From DATLLJ01 sp965229885 (GTDB taxonomy: Bacteria > Acidobacteriota > Vicinamibacteria > Vicinamibacterales > CAVVIG01), in the NCBI GenBank assembly GCA_965229885.1, contig CBDDJX010000003.1:186001-250000 (forward strand): a stretch of 64,000 nt of DNA, in the 5' to 3' direction. Below are positions 8,462-17,331 of the stretch, in pieces. Each line of letters opens with the position of its first letter. Within the stretch, counting starts at the first letter, position 1. The notes beneath the pieces were generated by a model that did no database searches, was not told the DNA's origin, and was given only the letters and a program-made list of their open reading frames with translations. The position numbers were made by a program, and so were the translations under genes.

Positions 8462-8842
8462 TCAATAACTCGCGATCGCGTCGATCTCGACGCGCGCATC
8501 CCTGGGCAGCCGTGCGACCTGGACCGTTGCTCGCGCCGGATACGGTTCGTCGAAGAACCCGCCGTACACCTCGTTCATCGCTGCGAAGTCGTTCATGTCA
8601 GCGAGGAACACGGTGGTGCGGACGACGGCGGAGTAGTCGAGACCGCCGGCTGTGAGCAGCGCGCCGATGTTCTCGAGCACCCGCCGTGTTTCGGCCTTGA
8701 TGTCGCCCGCCATGAAGCGGCCTGACCGGGGCTCGATCGAGATCTGTCCGGAGATGAAGAGCAGCTGTCCCGCGCGAATGGCTGGGGAGTAGGGACCGAT
8801 CGCCTCGGGTGCGGCGGGACTCGAAACAGCCTGCTTCGCCAA
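8462..8842 (-). CDS. ridA: RidA family enamine/imine deaminase
   Basis: RidA proteins hydrolyse reactive enamine/imine intermediates such as 2-aminoacrylate, protecting PLP enzymes. The 126-residue product shows the family pattern: GPYSPAI near the N-terminus, FISGQI, TTVFLADMNDFAAMNEVY, and PARATVQVARLPRDARVEID with the substrate-binding Arg. The start is a TTG at 8842, only 3 nt after the rpmB stop, so the pair is probably one transcript and translationally coupled. No ATG or GTG fits the known N-terminus better. Confidence 0.92.
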   Translation of the reverse strand: MAKQAVSSPAAPEAIGPYSPAIRAGQLLFISGQISIEPRSGRFMAGDIKAETRRVLENIGALLTAGGLDYSAVVRTTVFLADMNDFAAMNEVYGGFFDEPYPARATVQVARLPRDARVEIDAIASY

Positions 8843-8845
8843 CGA

Positions 8846-9037
8846 CTAAGCCGCCTTGACGACCCTATTCGAGCGCAAACACCGCGTACACACCCGGATG
8901 CGCTTGACCCCGCCGTTAATCAGCGCCCGCACCGTTTGAAGATTCGGCTCGAACCGGCGCGCGCTGACGTTGTTCGCGTGGGAATGCTGCCGGCCGACGA
9001 CTGGGGTCTTTCCGCACATTGCGCACTTCTTAGCCAT
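8846..9037 (-). CDS. rpmB: 50S ribosomal protein L28
   Basis: The reading frame is open for 127 codons, but the gene proper starts at ATG 9037 and gives 63 residues, a normal L28 length. It begins MAKKCAMCGKTPV and ends RVCTRCLRSNRVVK. The four cysteines (CxxC twice) show the zinc-binding C+ form of L28. It is transcribed with ridA immediately downstream. Confidence 0.95.
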   Translation of the reverse strand: MAKKCAMCGKTPVVGRQHSHANNVSARRFEPNLQTVRALINGGVKRIRVCTRCLRSNRVVKAA

Positions 9038-9131
9038 GATGGACCTATGGTTCAGATGTCGGGCACGGTCTTCAGACCGTGCCGCGACGGGCCGACCAAA
9101 CCCCAAGTATATCTGACCCGTTTCGGCATGA

Positions 9132-9767
9132 TCAATCGAGGCGGCCCTGAAGTGCCCGCCTCGCCCCCGACGCCTGGATTCTTGTCCTCCCGTAACACGC
9201 GGCCCAGTAAGTCGAAATATGCCCGGCATTGGGTCGGTTGGCCACGCTGGTCTCGTGCGCCGCCTCCCCGATCCGTCGCAGGACGACCGCCGCGTCGCGC
9301 TCGAACGCCGATCCTCCGCCCATGCCAGCTTCGACGATCACCGGCTTGAGCGTGGTCGCGAGGCGATCGGCCGGAAGCGCCGCCGGTCGATGATCGTAGA
9401 TCACGCCACGAGCCGCTGTCTCGAATGTGCCGGCGAGGGCCGCGACGCCCTCGATCGCGTCGTCATCGATGAGCGAGTGCAGCTCCGGAGGCTCGTACTG
9501 CTGAAGGAAGCCGTTGATGAGAAAAAACATCTGCGACTGGCGCTCACTGAGATCGCGCATGCCGTGCATGAGCAGTTCCACGTCCTGCTGCTGCTGGCGA
9601 ACGGCCACCGGCGGCGGATGCTCGCGCGCCGTTGCGAGGTACGCGCAATCGGCGGGACATGGGATCTGGACGAGGCGCTTCGTGCCGCAGCACACGGCGC
9701 AAATCTGTTGGCCGAGCGCGGGGCAGCCGCGTCTGGCGCGCCGTGTTCCACACAGGGGACAGGCCAT
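9132..9767 (-). CDS. Conserved hypothetical protein with N-terminal cysteine cluster
   Basis: I start this at ATG 9767, since the protein then opens MACPLCGTRRARRGCPALG followed by ICAVCCG and IPCPADC. That is seven to eight cysteines in the first 45 residues, consistent with one or two zinc sites. The rest (211 residues in all) is helical and includes a Gln-rich stretch and RDLSERQSQMFFLING. No enzyme motif is visible. A TACAAT box lies 9 nt before the ATG and there is no Shine-Dalgarno, suggesting a leaderless mRNA. It is divergent from the hypothetical gene at 9868. Function unknown. Confidence 0.75.
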   Translation of the reverse strand: MACPLCGTRRARRGCPALGQQICAVCCGTKRLVQIPCPADCAYLATAREHPPPVAVRQQQQDVELLMHGMRDLSERQSQMFFLINGFLQQYEPPELHSLIDDDAIEGVAALAGTFETAARGVIYDHRPAALPADRLATTLKPVIVEAGMGGGSAFERDAAVVLRRIGEAAHETSVANRPNAGHISTYWAACYGRTRIQASGARRALQGRLD

Positions 9768-9867
9768 GTGCGCAGTATTGTATAATCGGGCCGAAAAACA
9801 CGCAGAATTCATCGGAACGACGCTTGCGGTCGCCCGTGGTGTATGTCGCCGGTGAGGCCGTTCGCCT

Positions 9868-10446
9868 ATGAGTGATGCCGTAGTTCGGCGTGAATCGGCG
9901 GCCGAGTATTTCAAAGAGCTCGTGGAAGGCGCGCTCGCGCATCAGCGAATCGCCGGCGGCGAACTCACGTCGTTTTACGTCGTCAATCTGCTGACCGGAT
10001 TTCTGCAGCGGCCGGATGAAGAAGACCAGACGCCGCTCGCGTTCCGGCTCGCCGAGGCGCTCGATGCGGCAGATATGCGCCAGCGCGCGAGCCTCAGGCA
10101 AATCGGCGATCGCTCGCTCTTCATCTCGGGGTTCTTCGCCGACTCCCTCAACCGGAAGCTCGTGGACGTCGACTACTACGTGAGCATCGGCGGCACCGCC
10201 TACACGGCCTTGAGCCGGCACGAGACCGACGCGTTTTCGCCGGTCTTCACTGAACTGGCCGAGAACTTCGTCCGATTCGTGGACGTGCTGTCCGAGGTCA
10301 GCGAACGGGCCTCGTGCTGCTCCAACGCCGATCTGCTGCGGATCTACGAGCGATGGCTGAGGACAGGCAGCCCCCGGAGTGGCCAACTGCTGGCCGAGCG
10401 CGGCGTCGTGTCCAACGGGGCGGCCAGGAACAACCGGGTCCAATGA
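9868..10446 (+). CDS. Conserved hypothetical protein, helical
   Basis: The 192-residue soluble protein has good codon structure and no frame breaks. Recognisable stretches include AAEYFKELVEGALAHQRI, ELTSFYVVNLLTGFL and DVDYYVSIGGTAYTALS, all predicted helical. There is no signal peptide, metal motif or nucleotide-binding loop. The C-terminal 40 residues are basic. It faces the cysteine-cluster protein across a 100-bp shared promoter region, and the zinc-finger regulator gene follows after a 403-bp gap. I do not recognise the family. Confidence 0.75.
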   Translation: MSDAVVRRESAAEYFKELVEGALAHQRIAGGELTSFYVVNLLTGFLQRPDEEDQTPLAFRLAEALDAADMRQRASLRQIGDRSLFISGFFADSLNRKLVDVDYYVSIGGTAYTALSRHETDAFSPVFTELAENFVRFVDVLSEVSERASCCSNADLLRIYERWLRTGSPRSGQLLAERGVVSNGAARNNRVQ

Positions 10447-10666
10447 TGGTACGGTTATCGTAATTTCGACCGTCGCAGTTTGGGCACACCTTGGCAAATT
10501 CACGACAGCCGTACGTCTATCCTGGAGGACACCCTTCCTTTGCGTTCGACAGAACCGTCGCGCCTGTCACGGCGTCTAAGAGATCATCAGATTTGAACGA
10601 TCGGTCGACATAATCGAACAGCTTTCTTTAAGTCGATGTTAAGACAAGTGTTAGCTGCTTCGCCAC

Positions 10667-10774
10667 GACGGACCTGCCCCGGTGCTGGATGCGCTGGTCC
10701 GTCAGCCTTCCGACGGGTGGCGATCGCCGCCAGAAATCGGCCAGATTTGCATTAGGACTCTAGTTTCGTATAAT
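10667..10774 (+). promoter_or_regulatory. Hairpin and promoter upstream of the DksA-like gene
   Basis: The 403-bp gap 10447-10849 has no supported gene. It holds an inverted repeat GACGGACC (10667-10674) / GGTCCGTC (10696-10703) and a promoter-like pair TTGCAT (10747-10752) and TATAAT (10769-10774) with a 16-bp spacer. The -10 lies about 76 nt before the downstream ATG. Confidence 0.6.
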
Positions 10775-10849
10775 GTTGGCAACTAATTTGCAACACGGTT
10801 CGGTAATCTTACTGGCGGGACCAGGGATCGGCACGGAAGGAGCGGCGCT

Positions 10850-11317
10850 ATGGCAGGCGTGAAAGAAACACAACATACAGCAAGCAGGGACCGTATGGCA
10901 CGGTCTCGCTATGCCGAACTGAAGCAGATGCTCGACGCGCGCCGGCGTGAAGTCCAGGCCGAAGTGCAGGGTAAGATGCGGGACGCTAGGGAGGAGGGCG
11001 CCTGGGGCGGCAAGATCCACGAAGTGCTTGACGCCGTCGAGAGCTCCGAGGCCGACATTCAGGAAGACATCGAGTTCGCCCTCATCCAGATGAAGTCCGA
11101 GACGCTCGGCAAGATCAATGACGCGCTGGCGCGCCTCGAACACGGGAGCTACGGCAACTGTTTCGATTGCGGAGAAGAAATCGCGGAAAAGCGTCTTCGC
11201 GCGTTGCCCTTCGCGGTCCGCTGCAAGGACTGCGAGGAAGCTCGTGAAGTCGCCGAGCGGCGGCAGCGGCAGCTTGTTGCCAGGCGCGGGGCGAGTTCTC
11301 TGTTCCTCGACATGTAA
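10850..11317 (+). CDS. dksA: TraR/DksA family zinc-finger transcriptional regulator
   Basis: DksA-type proteins bind the RNA polymerase secondary channel and, with ppGpp, reset initiation. The 155-residue product has an N-terminal coiled coil (about 20-95) and a C-terminal zinc finger CFDCGEEIAEKRL...RCKDC (about 104-128). Finger spacing is C-x2-C-x17-C-x2-C. A Rel enzyme is encoded 2.6 kb upstream, so both halves of a stringent response are in the window. The acidic coiled-coil tip DxxDxA of E. coli DksA is not obvious, so a paralogous role is possible. Confidence 0.85.
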   Translation: MAGVKETQHTASRDRMARSRYAELKQMLDARRREVQAEVQGKMRDAREEGAWGGKIHEVLDAVESSEADIQEDIEFALIQMKSETLGKINDALARLEHGSYGNCFDCGEEIAEKRLRALPFAVRCKDCEEAREVAERRQRQLVARRGASSLFLDM

Positions 11318-11428
11318 GCATCCGGCGCGTCTCCGACGGGCTTCGCCGGTGGTGGAGCCCGTCCTCCCACCGGCGTCTCCCTGATTCAGCGTTCGGTCCG
11401 GACCGACCGGGCCAGAAATGAGGTCGCG

Positions 11429-13900
11429 ATGAGCGATCAACTTGAAAACCTCAAGGCCGAGGACATCGCGATTGGCGATCGACTGCTCTCGATTCCACCA
11501 GAGCTGCCGATTCTGCCTCTTCGGGACACGGTCCTTTTCCCGAATTCGTTCATGCCGCTCGCTGTGGCCAGGGAAAGCTCCGTGCGCCTGATTGACGACG
11601 CGATCGCGGACGGCAAGATGATCGCCGTCTTCACGCAGCGTGACCCGGCGGTCGAAGAGCCGAAACAGGAGGATCTCTTTCCGGTCGGCACCACGACGCA
11701 CATTCACAAGATGTTCAAGCTGCCTGACGGCAGCCTCCGCCTCATCGTGCAGGGACTGGCGCGGCTCACGCTCGACCAGGTCGTGCAGACCGGGCCGTAT
11801 CTGCGCGGGCGTATGAGCACGGCCGCGGACGACTTGAAGCATGCCGATCGCCTCGAAATCGACGCGCTCGCGCGTAACATCAAGACGAACTTCCAGCAGG
11901 TGGTGTCGCTGTCGCCGCTGCTGTCAGACGATCTCCAGACGCTGGCGATGAACCTCACGGAGGCCGGACGGCTCGCCGACTTCATCGCGTCGTCGCTCTC
12001 GACGATCAGCACGGCCGTCAAACAGGAGGTGCTGGAAACGCTCGACATCCGGGCGCGGCTGGACAATCTGAATCGGATCCTGATCAAGGAGCTCGAAGTG
12101 CTCGAGCTCGGCTCGAAGATTCAGTCGCAGGTGCAGTCCGAAGTCGGAAAGAACCGGCGCGAATATTTCCTGCGCGAGCAGATGAAGGCGATTCAGAGGG
12201 AGCTCGGCGAAGGCGACGAGCAGACCAGGGACGTTGACGAGCTGACGGGGAAGATCGAGGCGGCCGGCATGCCCGAACCGGTCAAGAAGGAAGCGCTGCG
12301 CGAGCTCGACCGACTCGCGAAGATGCCGGTGGCTGCCGCCGAATACACCGTGTCGCGGACCTACGTGGATTGGCTGGTCGCCCTGCCCTGGAGCAAGCGC
12401 AGCGACGAAGTGATCGATCTGGCGCGGACCCAGGGCGTGCTCGACGCCGACCATTCGGGTCTCGAAAAGGCGAAGGATCGCATCATCGAGTACCTGGCCG
12501 TGCGCAAGCTGAACCCGGGCGTCAAGGGGCCCATCCTGTGCTTCGTCGGACCGCCCGGCGTCGGCAAGACGTCGCTCGCCAAGTCGATCGCCCGTTCACT
12601 CGATCGCAAATTCGTGCGCGTCTCGCTCGGCGGGATGCGGGACGAGGCGGAGATTCGCGGGCACCGGCGGACCTACATCGGCGCGCTCCCCGGACAGATC
12701 ATCCAGAGCCTGCGCCGCGCCGAGACGAAAAACCCGGTCTTCATTCTCGACGAGATCGACAAGCTGGGTTCCGACTTTCGCGGGGATCCATCGTCGGCGC
12801 TGCTCGAAGTGCTCGATCCCGAGCAGAACCACACGTTCCGCGATCATTATCTCGACGTGCCGTTCGACCTCTCGGAGGTGCTGTTCATCACGACGGCGAA
12901 CATTCTCGATCCGGTTCCGGCACCTCTGAAGGATCGGATGGAGGTGCTCGAGATCGCCGGTTATACCGAAGAAGAGAAGCTGGAGATCGCGACCGATCAC
13001 CTCGTCGACAAACAGGTCAAGAACCACGGGCTCACCTCCGACTACATCCGCTTTGCGCAGGAGGCTCTGCGACAGGTGATTCGCGGGTATACGCGCGAAG
13101 CCGGCGTGCGGAATCTCGAGCGCGAGGTCGGCGCACTCTGCCGCAAAGTAGCGCGCCGCCGCGCAGAAGGCAACGAGACGCCGATCGAAATCACCCCAAA
13201 GGTCGTGGTCGAACTGCTCGGCGCGCCGAAGTTCCTCGACGAGGAGATGGAAGAGCGCACGAAGGAGCCGGGCGTCGCCATCGGGCTCGCCTGGACGCCG
13301 GCCGGCGGCGAAGTACTGTTCATCGAGGCATCGCGGATGGCCGGCACTGGCTCGCTGACGCTGACCGGCCAACTCGGCGACGTCATGAAGGAGTCGGCGC
13401 GGGCGGCGTTGTCCTGGCTGCGCACGCACGCGAAGGAATACGGGATTGAGCCGGACTTCTTCAAGAGCGCGGAAATACACGTGCACGTGCCGGCGGGCGC
13501 TATTCCGAAGGACGGCCCGTCGGCTGGCGTGACGATGGTGGCGGCGATGGCGTCGCAGTTGACGGGACGGCCCGTGCGAGGCGACGTCGCGATGACCGGC
13601 GAAATCACGCTCTCGGGCCGCGTCCTGCCGATCGGCGGCGTGAAAGAAAAGGTGCTGGCCGCCCGGCGCGTCGGGATTCGTGAGGTGATTCTCCCAAGGG
13701 CGAACGCGAAAAACATCGATGAGGACCTGACGCCGGAGCTTCGTCGCGACATGACGGTCCATCTGGTGTCGACGATTGACGAAGTGCTCGCCCTTGCGCT
13801 CCTGCTGGTATCGTCGGATGTCCATCCCCTGAAAAAGGAATCGAAAGAGTCGAAGTCGAAGGACTCGAAGCCGAGCGCTCCGATCGCCGCGCGGCACTAG
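11429..13900 (+). CDS. lon: ATP-dependent protease Lon
   Basis: Lon degrades misfolded and regulatory proteins in the cytoplasm. The 823-residue chain is full length. It has an N-terminal substrate-binding domain opening with LPILPLRDTVLFPN, an AAA+ module with Walker A GPPGVGKTSL (about residue 373) and Walker B PVFILDEIDK, and a C-terminal protease domain with the Ser/Lys dyad in PKDGPSAGVTM (Ser about 697) and GGVKEKVLAARR (Lys about 739). The last 25 residues form a Lys/Ser/Glu-rich tail made of repeated small units. The stop overlaps the convergent fbp stop by 4 nt. Confidence 0.97.
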   Translation: MSDQLENLKAEDIAIGDRLLSIPPELPILPLRDTVLFPNSFMPLAVARESSVRLIDDAIADGKMIAVFTQRDPAVEEPKQEDLFPVGTTTHIHKMFKLPDGSLRLIVQGLARLTLDQVVQTGPYLRGRMSTAADDLKHADRLEIDALARNIKTNFQQVVSLSPLLSDDLQTLAMNLTEAGRLADFIASSLSTISTAVKQEVLETLDIRARLDNLNRILIKELEVLELGSKIQSQVQSEVGKNRREYFLREQMKAIQRELGEGDEQTRDVDELTGKIEAAGMPEPVKKEALRELDRLAKMPVAAAEYTVSRTYVDWLVALPWSKRSDEVIDLARTQGVLDADHSGLEKAKDRIIEYLAVRKLNPGVKGPILCFVGPPGVGKTSLAKSIARSLDRKFVRVSLGGMRDEAEIRGHRRTYIGALPGQIIQSLRRAETKNPVFILDEIDKLGSDFRGDPSSALLEVLDPEQNHTFRDHYLDVPFDLSEVLFITTANILDPVPAPLKDRMEVLEIAGYTEEEKLEIATDHLVDKQVKNHGLTSDYIRFAQEALRQVIRGYTREAGVRNLEREVGALCRKVARRRAEGNETPIEITPKVVVELLGAPKFLDEEMEERTKEPGVAIGLAWTPAGGEVLFIEASRMAGTGSLTLTGQLGDVMKESARAALSWLRTHAKEYGIEPDFFKSAEIHVHVPAGAIPKDGPSAGVTMVAAMASQLTGRPVRGDVAMTGEITLSGRVLPIGGVKEKVLAARRVGIREVILPRANAKNIDEDLTPELRRDMTVHLVSTIDEVLALALLLVSSDVHPLKKESKESKSKDSKPSAPIAARH

Positions 13901-14892
13901 CGCATGAACTCTTCGGCTGTGGTGACCATTCTGACAGAACCGATGAACATGGGTGTGCGCTGGTGCAGAGATGTTGGCACGAGGTCGAGAATTCTGCGCT
14001 GACCATCGGAGGCTTTGCCGCCCGCCTGCTCGATGATGAAGGCAAGGGGATTGCATTCGTAGAGGAGACGCAGTTTTCCTTTTGGTGCTTTGGCGGTGGA
14101 GGGGTAAATGAAGATGCCGCCTTTGAGGAGGTTGCGGTGGAAGTCGGCAACGAGCGAGCCGATGTAGCGTGACGAATAGGGACGGCTGGTTGCGTCATCT
14201 TCGACCTGGCAGTATCTGATGTATTGCTTGACGCCCTCGGGGAACCGGGCGTAGTTGCCTTCGTTGATGGAATAGATGCGTCCGGTCTCCGGGCATTTCA
14301 TGTCGGGGTGGGAGAGGCAGAACTCACCGATGCTGGGGTCGAGCGTGAAGCCGTTGACCCCGCGCCGGGTGGTGTATACGAGCATCGTGGACGAACCATA
14401 GATGACATAGCCGGCGGCGACCTGCGCGGTGCCCTGCTGGAGAAAATCTGTTTCTGCAGGCGGCTTGTCAAAGGCGGCTCTACGATAGATGGAAAAAATC
14501 GTCCCGATGCCCACGTTGACGTCAATGTTCGACGAACCATCAAGCGGGTCAACACAGACGACGTATTTTGCATGCTGGGACACTTTCGTCGTGATGGGAA
14601 CCAGGTCATCGTTTTCTTCGCTGGCGATGGCACAGGTTTCACCGCCCGAGCCAAGAGCGGTAATGAATTGCTCGTTGGCATAGACGTCCAGCTTCTTTAC
14701 TTTCTCGCCCTGTATGTTTGTGGTGCCGTGTTCGCCGAGGATGTCAACGAGTCCGGCTTTGTTCACTTCGCGGTTGATGATCTTGGAAGCGATGCCGATG
14801 TCGCGCAACAGGCGGGAGAGCTCTCCCTTGGCATATGGAAAATCAGCCTGGCGTTCGATGATGAACTGACCGAGGGTTGTGAGCTGTTTCAT
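13897..14892 (-). CDS. fbp: Fructose-1,6-bisphosphatase class I
   Basis: The enzyme removes the 1-phosphate of fructose-1,6-bisphosphate in gluconeogenesis. The 331-residue product carries the class I metal-site signature VDPLDGSSNIDVNVGIGT and the substrate region YSSRYIGSLVADFHRNL. The opening MKQLTTLGQF matches bacterial family members. Base composition looks noticeably lower in GC than the flanking lon and ileS genes, which may indicate transfer; this is a visual impression only. It is convergent with lon. Confidence 0.95.
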   Translation of the reverse strand: MKQLTTLGQFIIERQADFPYAKGELSRLLRDIGIASKIINREVNKAGLVDILGEHGTTNIQGEKVKKLDVYANEQFITALGSGGETCAIASEENDDLVPITTKVSQHAKYVVCVDPLDGSSNIDVNVGIGTIFSIYRRAAFDKPPAETDFLQQGTAQVAAGYVIYGSSTMLVYTTRRGVNGFTLDPSIGEFCLSHPDMKCPETGRIYSINEGNYARFPEGVKQYIRYCQVEDDATSRPYSSRYIGSLVADFHRNLLKGGIFIYPSTAKAPKGKLRLLYECNPLAFIIEQAGGKASDGQRRILDLVPTSLHQRTPMFIGSVRMVTTAEEFMR

Positions 14893-14980
14893 AAGGGCGT
14901 AGGAATAATCTTAACCGACAGTGCCGATTCGGCCATTTATGGTATGTCCGGTCGGTCTGACCTGACGCAAGCTTCTGCGT

Positions 14981-15481
14981 TCAGATCAGCGTGAGGGCAT
15001 AGGCGGTCTTCAGATCGACAATCTCGCCGCGCGCGACCATGACTTTCGCGTCGCCCGGCCACATCGCCCGCGTCGTGATCTCCTCGTCGTCGTCGGGCCT
15101 GTGCGTGGAGTCAGCCGCGGGTAGTCGCAATCCGGAGACACGGAAGAAGATCATCTCCTCGTCGCAGTACCCAGGCGTCGGATAGAAGGCACCGAGGCGT
15201 TCGATTCGCGTCGGCATCCGACCGATCTCTTCTTCGCACTCGCGCGCGGCGGCGGCCTCCGCTGACTCTCTATCGTCAACATTCCCGGCTGGTAGCTCCC
15301 AGATGTCGCGCTTGAGCGCGTGGCGATATTGGCGAATCATCACGATTCTCCCGTCGTCTTCGACAGGAATGAGCACGACCGACGGGTGATGGCGCACGAT
15401 GGCGAGGTCGGCTTCGTGTCCGTTGGGCAGAACGACCTTGTCTACTTCGACTGAGAACACGCGACCCTTATAGACGACCAT
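14981..15481 (-). CDS. NUDIX hydrolase (ADP-ribose pyrophosphatase-like)
   Basis: The start is ATG 15481, preceded by AAGGAG 7-12 nt upstream; the extra open frame back to 15649 lies inside rluD. The 166-residue product contains a Nudix box beginning GNVDDRESAEAAAARECEEE with the helix REXXEE (ECEEEIG). Upstream is the conserved VVLIPVEDDGRIVMIRQYRHA, typical of ADP-ribose and NDP-sugar pyrophosphatases. It is the last gene of the ileS-lspA-lgt-rluD series, 16 nt after rluD. The exact substrate cannot be read from the sequence. Confidence 0.9.
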   Translation of the reverse strand: MVVYKGRVFSVEVDKVVLPNGHEADLAIVRHHPSVVLIPVEDDGRIVMIRQYRHALKRDIWELPAGNVDDRESAEAAAARECEEEIGRMPTRIERLGAFYPTPGYCDEEMIFFRVSGLRLPAADSTHRPDDDEEITTRAMWPGDAKVMVARGEIVDLKTAYALTLI

Positions 15482-15497
15482 CTCGGCTCCTTGAATG

Positions 15498-16475
15498 TCA
15501 CGTCGTCTCCCTGAGTTCGTCGAGGACGCGCTGCAAATCGTCCGGCAGCTCGCTCGTGAATTCCATCCGTCTGCCGTCCCGCGGATGTGTAAACACGAGC
15601 TTGGCGGCATGCAGGAACGGCCGCTCGAGACGGGCGACGGCGCGCACATCGCCAGGGACGCGGCGGTGTACCCCGCCGTAGAGTGGATCGCCGACGATCG
15701 GATGACCGATTGCGCTCAGGTGGACGCGGATCTGGTGTGTGCGGCCGGTATGAATCGCCACCTGCAGGAGCGTGAGCACCCGCAGCCTTTCGGCGCGGAG
15801 GATCCGGGTGGCCGCTTCGCGGCTCCGGCGCACCCGCGCGGGGTCCCCCGCTCGCGTACCGCGCTGAGGGTCCCGGGCGGACATCTTCTTCCGATTTGAC
15901 GGGTCGCGGCCAATCGGCGCGTCGATGCGTCGTCCCGCCTGCACCTCACCCCACACCAGCGCGAAATATTCCTTCTCGACCTCCCGGTCGTGAAACTGGC
16001 GCGACAGCTCCTCGTGCGCCTTGTCGTGCTTGGCCACCACCATCAAGCCGGATGTCCCGCGATCGAGTCGGTGCACGATCCCGGGTCGCTTCTCGCCTCC
16101 GATGCCGCTGAGATCGTCGGCGTGATGAAGGAGCGCATTGACCAGCGTGCCGCTCGTGTGTCCGGCAGCAGGGTGCACCACCATGCCGGCCGGCTTGTCG
16201 ACGACGATGAGGTCCTGGTCCTGGTAGAGGATGGGCAGCGGGAGGGCTTCCGGCCGCGGCACCGGATCGATCGGCTCGGGGAGCTCGATGTTGATTGCCT
16301 GTCCAGCTTTCACGGGCTGGTTGGCCTTTGTCCCGCGGCCATCCACGTGGACCAGGCCTTCCTTGATCAGACGTTGAATCTGCGACCGCGAGTGCTCGGG
16401 CAGAACGGAGGCCAGAAAGCGATCGAGCCGGAGGCCCTCGCTGTCGTCGGTGACGGTCACGGTGTGGTGTGGCAT
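15498..16475 (-). CDS. rluD: RluD-family 23S rRNA pseudouridine synthase
   Basis: RluA/RluD enzymes isomerise uridines in 23S rRNA. I start at ATG 16475 (MPHHTVTVTDD), 34 nt after the lgt stop, giving 325 residues. An S4 RNA-binding domain comes first (LDRFLASVLPEHSRSQIQRLI, about 15-60), followed by the catalytic domain with GIVHRLDRGTSGLMVVAK, whose Asp is the catalytic residue. Later motifs are GRTHQIRVHL and the hydrophobic HAAKLVFTHP. A basic insertion (GTRAGDPARVRRSREAA) breaks the usual spacing near residue 215. The S4 domain fits RluD rather than RluA. Confidence 0.92.
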   Translation of the reverse strand: MPHHTVTVTDDSEGLRLDRFLASVLPEHSRSQIQRLIKEGLVHVDGRGTKANQPVKAGQAINIELPEPIDPVPRPEALPLPILYQDQDLIVVDKPAGMVVHPAAGHTSGTLVNALLHHADDLSGIGGEKRPGIVHRLDRGTSGLMVVAKHDKAHEELSRQFHDREVEKEYFALVWGEVQAGRRIDAPIGRDPSNRKKMSARDPQRGTRAGDPARVRRSREAATRILRAERLRVLTLLQVAIHTGRTHQIRVHLSAIGHPIVGDPLYGGVHRRVPGDVRAVARLERPFLHAAKLVFTHPRDGRRMEFTSELPDDLQRVLDELRETT

Positions 16476-16509
16476 CGATCTCGGCGCGTCCGACAGGACG
16501 CGCCCGGTA

Positions 16510-17331
16510 TTACGCGGCTCTGCGAGCGCGTTCCGGCTCGGGCGTTGTCGCACGAGACAGACGAACGAGCATCATGATGGCCAGGGGCGTCAGGATGATC
16601 GAGATGAACTGCGAGGTCGAGAACATGCCAACCGATCCCCGCGGGTCGCCGCGATAGAACTCGATGATGAACCGCGAGATCGCATAAAGCAGCAGGTACA
16701 GCCAGAATGTTCGACCGGCAAACCGGCGGCCCTTCGGTTCCGTGCCGAGGAGAATCATCAGGATCAAGAACTCGGCGCCCGCTTCGTAGAGCTGTGTGGG
16801 ATGCAGCGGGATGCCGAGAGGTGTTCCCACGTTGGCAGCCGCGAAAGGATCGATGAACGTGATGCCCCAGGGCCTGGACGTCGGCTTCCCATAACAGCAG
16901 CCGGCGAACAGACAGCCGAACCGTCCGACGACGTGACCAAGCGCGATTCCTGGCGCGAAGGCATCGCAGGTCGTCCACAACGGCAGCCCCGCGCGGCGGA
17001 TGTACCAGAGCGCGACGGTAACCGCCAGAATCAATCCGCCATAGAACACGCCGCCCGAGCGCACCAGGGTGAGGAGTTCCGCCGGGTCCGCCCGAAACAC
17101 ACGGAAGTCGGTGACGACGAGCAGGAGCTTTGCCCCGATGAGCGCGCTGATGATGATGTAGATGCCGAGGTCGAGCACCTTCGCGCTGTCTAGACCCTGA
17201 GCCTCTGCCCTGACCATCGCGAGCTTGAGGCCCACAAGGTACGCGGCCGCGAGCAGCACGCCGTACGTGTAGATTGTGATTTGTCCCACGAGCGGGACCG
17301 TCCATGGCAGCTCAAGGAGTCTTGGATACAT
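16510..17331 (-). CDS. lgt: Prolipoprotein diacylglyceryl transferase
   Basis: Lgt adds diacylglycerol from phosphatidylglycerol to the lipobox cysteine of prolipoproteins in the inner membrane. The 273-residue product has about seven hydrophobic segments and the family signature around HVVGRFGCLFAGCCYGKPT, where the Arg of GRFGC is essential in known enzymes. The start ATG 17331 lies 20 nt inside lspA, so translation is coupled. Having lspA and lgt adjacent places two successive lipoprotein-maturation steps in one operon. Confidence 0.94.
   Translation of the reverse strand: MYPRLLELPWTVPLVGQITIYTYGVLLAAAYLVGLKLAMVRAEAQGLDSAKVLDLGIYIIISALIGAKLLLVVTDFRVFRADPAELLTLVRSGGVFYGGLILAVTVALWYIRRAGLPLWTTCDAFAPGIALGHVVGRFGCLFAGCCYGKPTSRPWGITFIDPFAAANVGTPLGIPLHPTQLYEAGAEFLILMILLGTEPKGRRFAGRTFWLYLLLYAISRFIIEFYRGDPRGSVGMFSTSQFISIILTPLAIMMLVRLSRATTPEPERARRAA

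Noticed and set aside
12370..14056. Long open frames across lon: 359 codons on the plus strand (12370-13449) and 486 codons on the minus strand (12596-14056)
   Set aside because: Shadows of lon in other frames: composition is Arg/Pro/Ala/His-rich with no family motifs, as expected from GC-rich coding DNA.
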